DNA of 64,000 nt from Alkalihalobacillus pseudalcaliphilus (lineage in GTDB: Bacteria > Bacillota > Bacilli > Bacillales > Bacillaceae_D). The DNA is taken from contig LFJO01000001.1 in assembly GCA_001038565.1 (NCBI GenBank), positions 310,481 through 374,480 on the forward strand. Reading direction: 5' to 3'. The position numbers and the translations under genes were made by a program. Shown here piece after piece: positions 60,859-64,000 of the stretch (position 1 is the stretch's first letter; each line of letters opens with the position of its first letter). Below the pieces are notes generated by a model, which saw nothing but the letters and a program-made list of their open reading frames with translations, did not search any database and was not told the origin of the DNA.

Positions 60859-61847
60859 GAATGAAGCCCCTTTCTCTTCAATAAATAAAGGAAAAATGGT
60901 GCACCTAAAACAGCAAGTAAAATACCAACAGGTAATTCGATGGGGTCAAATAAAGTCCGTGCAGCTGTATCAGCTAAAACAACCAAAATCGCACCGTATA
61001 CAGCAGATAGCGGTAATAAGAAGCGATAGTCTTCACCGATGAAAATCCTGATAGCATGCGGTACAACAAGACCGACAAAACCAATTAATCCGGCAACACT
61101 AACAGCCGTTCCTGCAAGAAGGGCAGCTAATACGATTAATAGAAATCGTTGTAACTCTACTTTTTGTCCTAATAGTTTGGCAGAATCATCGCCAAGAAGT
61201 AGTAGGTTAGCAGGTCGAATGGCTAAAAGTGATAAAAGCAAACCGATTATGGCATAGGGAAGCATAAAGTCGAGATGAAACCAGCTTCGCCCATTAAGCC
61301 CTCCTGCGAGCCAAGGTATGACCGATTGAACCCGGTCACTAAAAATCACCATTAAACCGTTTTGAACGGCTCCAATAAGAGCATTAATAGCAACTCCAGC
61401 AAGGATAATTTTTAGTGGTGACGCTCCTTTATCCCAAGCAAGTAAATAAATAACTAATGCCGTAACAACGGCTCCTATAAAAGCGGTGATAGGGAGTAGA
61501 TAGCTTAGTTGAGGAAGCATTAACATCGTAATACTTGCCATCATGCCTCCGCCCGCTGTAACCCCAATAATGCCCGGGTCTGCGAGTGGGTTTCTCATCA
61601 CACCTTGTAAAATTGCCCCTGAAACCGCTAAGCAAGCACCAACAAGTAAACCAATTAAAACTCTTGGAATCCTTAAGTCTACTAGTATCGTTCGATAAAT
61701 AGAGTCGTCGTTATGGAAGATGATATTCATTAAATCTAGGAATGGTATCGAGACAGACCCAACCGACATTCCAAGTAATGAGACAATGATAAGAATTGGT
61801 AGTGCTGATAATATCAAGAGCGTTCTTCGTTTATTTCGTCTATTCAT
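60855..61847 (-). CDS. iron/heme ABC transporter permease (FecCD family)
   Basis: 330 residues, about ten helices. LRIPRVLIGLLVGACLAVSG, RNPLADPGIIGVTAGGGM, GLIGFVGLVVPHAIRIFIGE (coupling helix), ELPVGILLAVLGAPFFLYLL. Start overlaps the binding-protein stop. Second FecCD permease of the island, only moderately similar to isdF. Confidence 0.92.
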   Translation of the reverse strand: MNRRNKRRTLLILSALPILIIVSLLGMSVGSVSIPFLDLMNIIFHNDDSIYRTILVDLRIPRVLIGLLVGACLAVSGAILQGVMRNPLADPGIIGVTAGGGMMASITMLMLPQLSYLLPITAFIGAVVTALVIYLLAWDKGASPLKIILAGVAINALIGAVQNGLMVIFSDRVQSVIPWLAGGLNGRSWFHLDFMLPYAIIGLLLSLLAIRPANLLLLGDDSAKLLGQKVELQRFLLIVLAALLAGTAVSVAGLIGFVGLVVPHAIRIFIGEDYRFLLPLSAVYGAILVVLADTAARTLFDPIELPVGILLAVLGAPFFLYLLKRKGLHS

Positions 61848-62803
61848 TGAGCCGAATGTCCCGACGTTTCTGCAAATAATTGGGCTAAGATTTCAAGTGC
61901 TTCTGTAACCCGTGTACCAGGATTAGAACCAAATAAATCAGATGGTAAAACTTCGATTCGACCTTGCTTGACGGCCTCTAAGTTATTCCAAGTAGCATTT
62001 TGTTCCATTTCCTTTAGAAAGCCTTTTTTAACCTCTTCAGAATTACCGTGACTCATAAGTAATATGTATTCAGGATTAGCTTCAATGACTCTTTCTGTAT
62101 TTAATTGAGCGTATTGTGGATAAGCCTCTAATTGTTCAAAGTCACTGGCGATATTTTCACCGCCCGCTACTTCTAACAAATGTCCACTTAATGAGTTTGG
62201 TAAAGCTGCCATGTACGTACCAGGTGCACCGTAAACGAGGAGGACTCGTGTTTTATGTTCAGGTTGATTCGCTTGAATTTGCTTGATCTGTTCATCCATC
62301 GTTGCTAAAAGTTCTGCCGCTTTATCCTCCTTTTGCAGCATTTCTCCAAATAACTGGATTTGATTTTGAATATCCTCAATCGATTGTGCTTGAGTTAACA
62401 CAAATTCAGCACCCAAACCTTCAATGGTTCCAATATCTTTAAGGTTCATTTGTGCATGGCCTAAAACAACGTCAGGCTGAGCTAAAGTTAATTGCTCTAA
62501 GTCAATTTCATGTGTCGATCCGATTTGCGTCACATCGTTTGTAGCCTCAACGTGACTAACTCCATTCGGTCTACCTACTAGCTCACCACCAAGTGCATAA
62601 ATAATGTCCATTTCACCATTACTGAGTGCTGCGATTCTTTCTGGTGCATGTTCAAGCTCAATCGTTCTGTCGGCAAAGTCTGTAATCGAGTACGTGTCAT
62701 TTGCTGATGTTGTTGATTCCTTTTGGGGTGAAGAAGTGTCGGAACAACCGAAAAGCAAAAGGGTAGTCAGTATAAAAATGAGTGTGAATGATTTGCTCAT
62801 CAT
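61844..62803 (-). CDS. iron/heme ABC transporter substrate-binding lipoprotein
   Basis: 319 residues. Lipobox LLFGCS (Cys ~20). Class III periplasmic-binding fold: RIAALSNGEMDIIYALGGEL, LEQLTLAQPDVVLGHAQ, VLLVYGAPGTYMAAL (parallel to ILLGVPGSYLVAT of IsdE) and a C-terminal EALEILAQLFAE. Two ATG codons in a row (62803, 62800) after AAGGAAG. First gene of the minus-strand operon, directly after twin Fur boxes. Confidence 0.9.
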   Translation of the reverse strand: MMSKSFTLIFILTTLLLFGCSDTSSPQKESTTSANDTYSITDFADRTIELEHAPERIAALSNGEMDIIYALGGELVGRPNGVSHVEATNDVTQIGSTHEIDLEQLTLAQPDVVLGHAQMNLKDIGTIEGLGAEFVLTQAQSIEDIQNQIQLFGEMLQKEDKAAELLATMDEQIKQIQANQPEHKTRVLLVYGAPGTYMAALPNSLSGHLLEVAGGENIASDFEQLEAYPQYAQLNTERVIEANPEYILLMSHGNSEEVKKGFLKEMEQNATWNNLEAVKQGRIEVLPSDLFGSNPGTRVTEALEILAQLFAETSGHSAQ

Positions 62804-62844
62804 AAGTACGCTTCCTTTTTAAAAGTAGTTATCGAGATTCTAAA

Positions 62845-62904
62845 TGATAATGAATATCACTATCAATTTAGTTAAATGATAATGAATATCATTCTTACTG
62901 TCAA
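62845..62904 (-). promoter_or_regulatory. promoter with two identical Fur boxes
   Basis: TGATAATGAATATCA occurs twice (62845-62859 and 62877-62891), 32 bp apart. On the minus strand TTGACA (62904-62899), 17 bp, TATCAT (62881-62876) form a promoter, and the upstream box covers its spacer and -10. Iron-dependent repression of the second importer and isdG is strongly indicated. Confidence 0.88.
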
Positions 62905-63029
62905 GAAGAATATATTCATTTTTGACGAATTTATGAAAATTAATTTATTTAAGGCTAGCAGGTGAAAGCAAGTATTATCATGAATGTAGACAATAGGAGC
63001 TCTACAATGGAGCAGAAGGAGAGGATTGG

Positions 63030-63893
63030 ATGGAAGCACTAAGCCATTTAGCTAAAAGCATTGATTATATCGAAGCTCATTTAGCGGATAAGGTAGATAT
63101 GGAGGAAGTAGCGGCGATAGCCCATTTCTCAAAGTTTCATTATCAGCGTATGTTCTATATGCTTATAGGCGTAACACCTACAGAGTATATAAGGCGTAGA
63201 CGGCTAACCTTAGCGGTAAAAGATCTATTAGAAGCTGACAAGAAAGTAATCGATGTTGCTTTTAAATATGGCTATGACTCACCTGAAGCTTTCGCAAGAG
63301 CTTTTCGTAGGCTACATGGGATTTCTCCAAGTCAGGTGAGAAAGAATGAAAGGATGCTAATTGCTTATCCGAAAATCACCTTCCAACTTCAAATAAAAGG
63401 AGCGGTTGAAATGGATTATCGTATTGTTGAAAAAGAGTCATATGATATTGTTGGCAAGAGAATGAGGTTAACAACCAAAAATGGTGAGAATTTTAAAAAA
63501 ATACCTTTGTTTTGGAATGAATTTAATTCTGATGGTTCTTGTGAAGTTTTAGAACAAGTTATGACCGACTTTGGTTACTTAGGTGTTTGTTTAAATTTCG
63601 ATGAGGAACAAAATGAATTTGACTATATGATTGCCGTCGAATTAAAGCGGGGTGCAGAGGTACCAATTGGGTATGAGAGGGTAACGATACCAGCTGTAAC
63701 TTGGGCCATCTTTGAAGCAGTAGGGCCAGTTAGTGAGGTTGTTTCTGAGGTGACAAATCGGATATTCCGAGAGTGGCTACCAGCAACAGGTTATCAGTTA
63801 GCTAACGCCCCAGAATTAGAAGTTTACCCACCTGGTGATGTAACGAAAAAAGACTACTGCACACAAATTTGGATGCCGATTCAAAAAGGATAA
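63030..63893 (+). CDS. AraC family regulator with GyrI-like effector domain
   Basis: 287 residues. N-terminal AraC double HTH (VDMEEVAAIAHFSKFHYQRM; VIDVAFKYGYDSPEAFARAF). From ~130, a GyrI-like/effector-binding domain (MDYRIVEKESYDIVGKRMRL ... YERVTIPAVTWAIFEAVGPV). Layout as in SoxS/Rob-like drug-sensing activators. ATG after AAGGAGAGG. Divergent from the iron operon with the Fur sites between them; a regulatory link is possible but not shown. Confidence 0.9.
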   Translation: MEALSHLAKSIDYIEAHLADKVDMEEVAAIAHFSKFHYQRMFYMLIGVTPTEYIRRRRLTLAVKDLLEADKKVIDVAFKYGYDSPEAFARAFRRLHGISPSQVRKNERMLIAYPKITFQLQIKGAVEMDYRIVEKESYDIVGKRMRLTTKNGENFKKIPLFWNEFNSDGSCEVLEQVMTDFGYLGVCLNFDEEQNEFDYMIAVELKRGAEVPIGYERVTIPAVTWAIFEAVGPVSEVVSEVTNRIFREWLPATGYQLANAPELEVYPPGDVTKKDYCTQIWMPIQKG

Positions 63894-63956
63894 ATCGCAT
63901 AAGGCTTGTATGAGACTCTCTTTTATCGGTAAAATGGTTAAAAAAGGAGGGATATG

Positions 63957-64000
63957 ATGGCAACGATCGATGATTTCTTGGAGCTAGACATTCGGATTGG
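63957..64000 (+). CDS. csaA: CsaA-like tRNA-binding-domain protein, N-terminal fragment
   Basis: Cut by the window end; 14 codons visible: MATIDDFLELDIRI. This matches the start of CsaA (MAVIDDFEKLDIRTG), a small dimeric OB-fold protein with chaperone-like and tRNA-binding activity. ATG 63957 (or 63954) after AAAGGAGG. Short, so recognition rests on the start only. Confidence 0.6.
   Translation, partial: MATIDDFLELDIRI

Overview
The window looks like chromosome from a low-GC Gram-positive of the Bacillaceae (inference). It has strong AGGAGG-type ribosome sites, ATGA-coupled operons, GTG/TTG starts, CcpA-, MntR- and Fur-type sites, a ZTP riboswitch in front of folD, class B sortase and NEAT proteins, and Bacillus-type ytr, mntABCD and PadR/sigma modules. 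No rRNA, tRNA, CRISPR array, phage or full insertion sequence was seen.

Layout. 0.2-7.1 kb: a PTS EIIC-like membrane protein, then an AraC regulator divergent from a five-gene sugar operon (two TIM-barrel epimerase/isomerases, a ThuA protein, two Gfo/Idh/MocA oxidoreductases) with a CcpA-like site. 7.3-16.9 kb: small membrane proteins, folD with its riboswitch, a decayed aldo/keto reductase, a SpeE-like protein, PhnA, the ActP/DUF485 acetate pair, a BCCT transporter and a VOC protein. 17-25.9 kb: a YtrA-like GntR/ABC operon, mntABCD behind a MntR box, and a coupled ECF sigma - PadR - HAAS/SEDS membrane protein operon. 26.4-32.1 kb: a response regulator and short-loop histidine kinase, then an ABC ATPase and an 871-residue FtsX-type permease whose promoter carries OmpR-type direct repeats. 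32.1-50.8 kb: a degenerate M48 peptidase/ankyrin protein, a D,D-carboxypeptidase, a self-regulated-looking ArsR-type regulator with an MFS exporter, a nucleotidyltransferase, a cupin, a chemoreceptor remnant, an ABC-2 exporter operon, pepT, a histidine-rich lipoprotein, a MhqR-like regulator with a flavoprotein and a ComEC-like MBL protein. 51.3-62.9 kb: a Fur-controlled heme/iron island: two NEAT wall proteins, a heme ABC importer, sortase B, an IsdG-type heme oxygenase and a second FecCD-type importer on the opposite strand. The window ends with an AraC/GyrI-type regulator and the start of csaA.

How the parts work together. The heme island forms a full chain: NEAT proteins bind heme at the wall, sortase B anchors at least one of them, two ABC importers bring heme or siderophore in, and IsdG-type oxygenase releases iron. 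Fur boxes lie in both main promoters. Manganese import is tied to MntR, acetate and sugar use to CcpA, and folD to ZTP.

The least explained material is intergenic. Most gaps hold copies of one dispersed repeat family with ends like TTTTGTATGAAAGTT / AACTTTCATACAAAA. Inside are hairpins whose two arms change together between copies. The right end often sits directly against a terminator hairpin of the opposite-strand gene. Beside these elements lies a second family of ~51-52 bp tandem units at four or five loci. I regard this repeat system as the best candidate for something undescribed.
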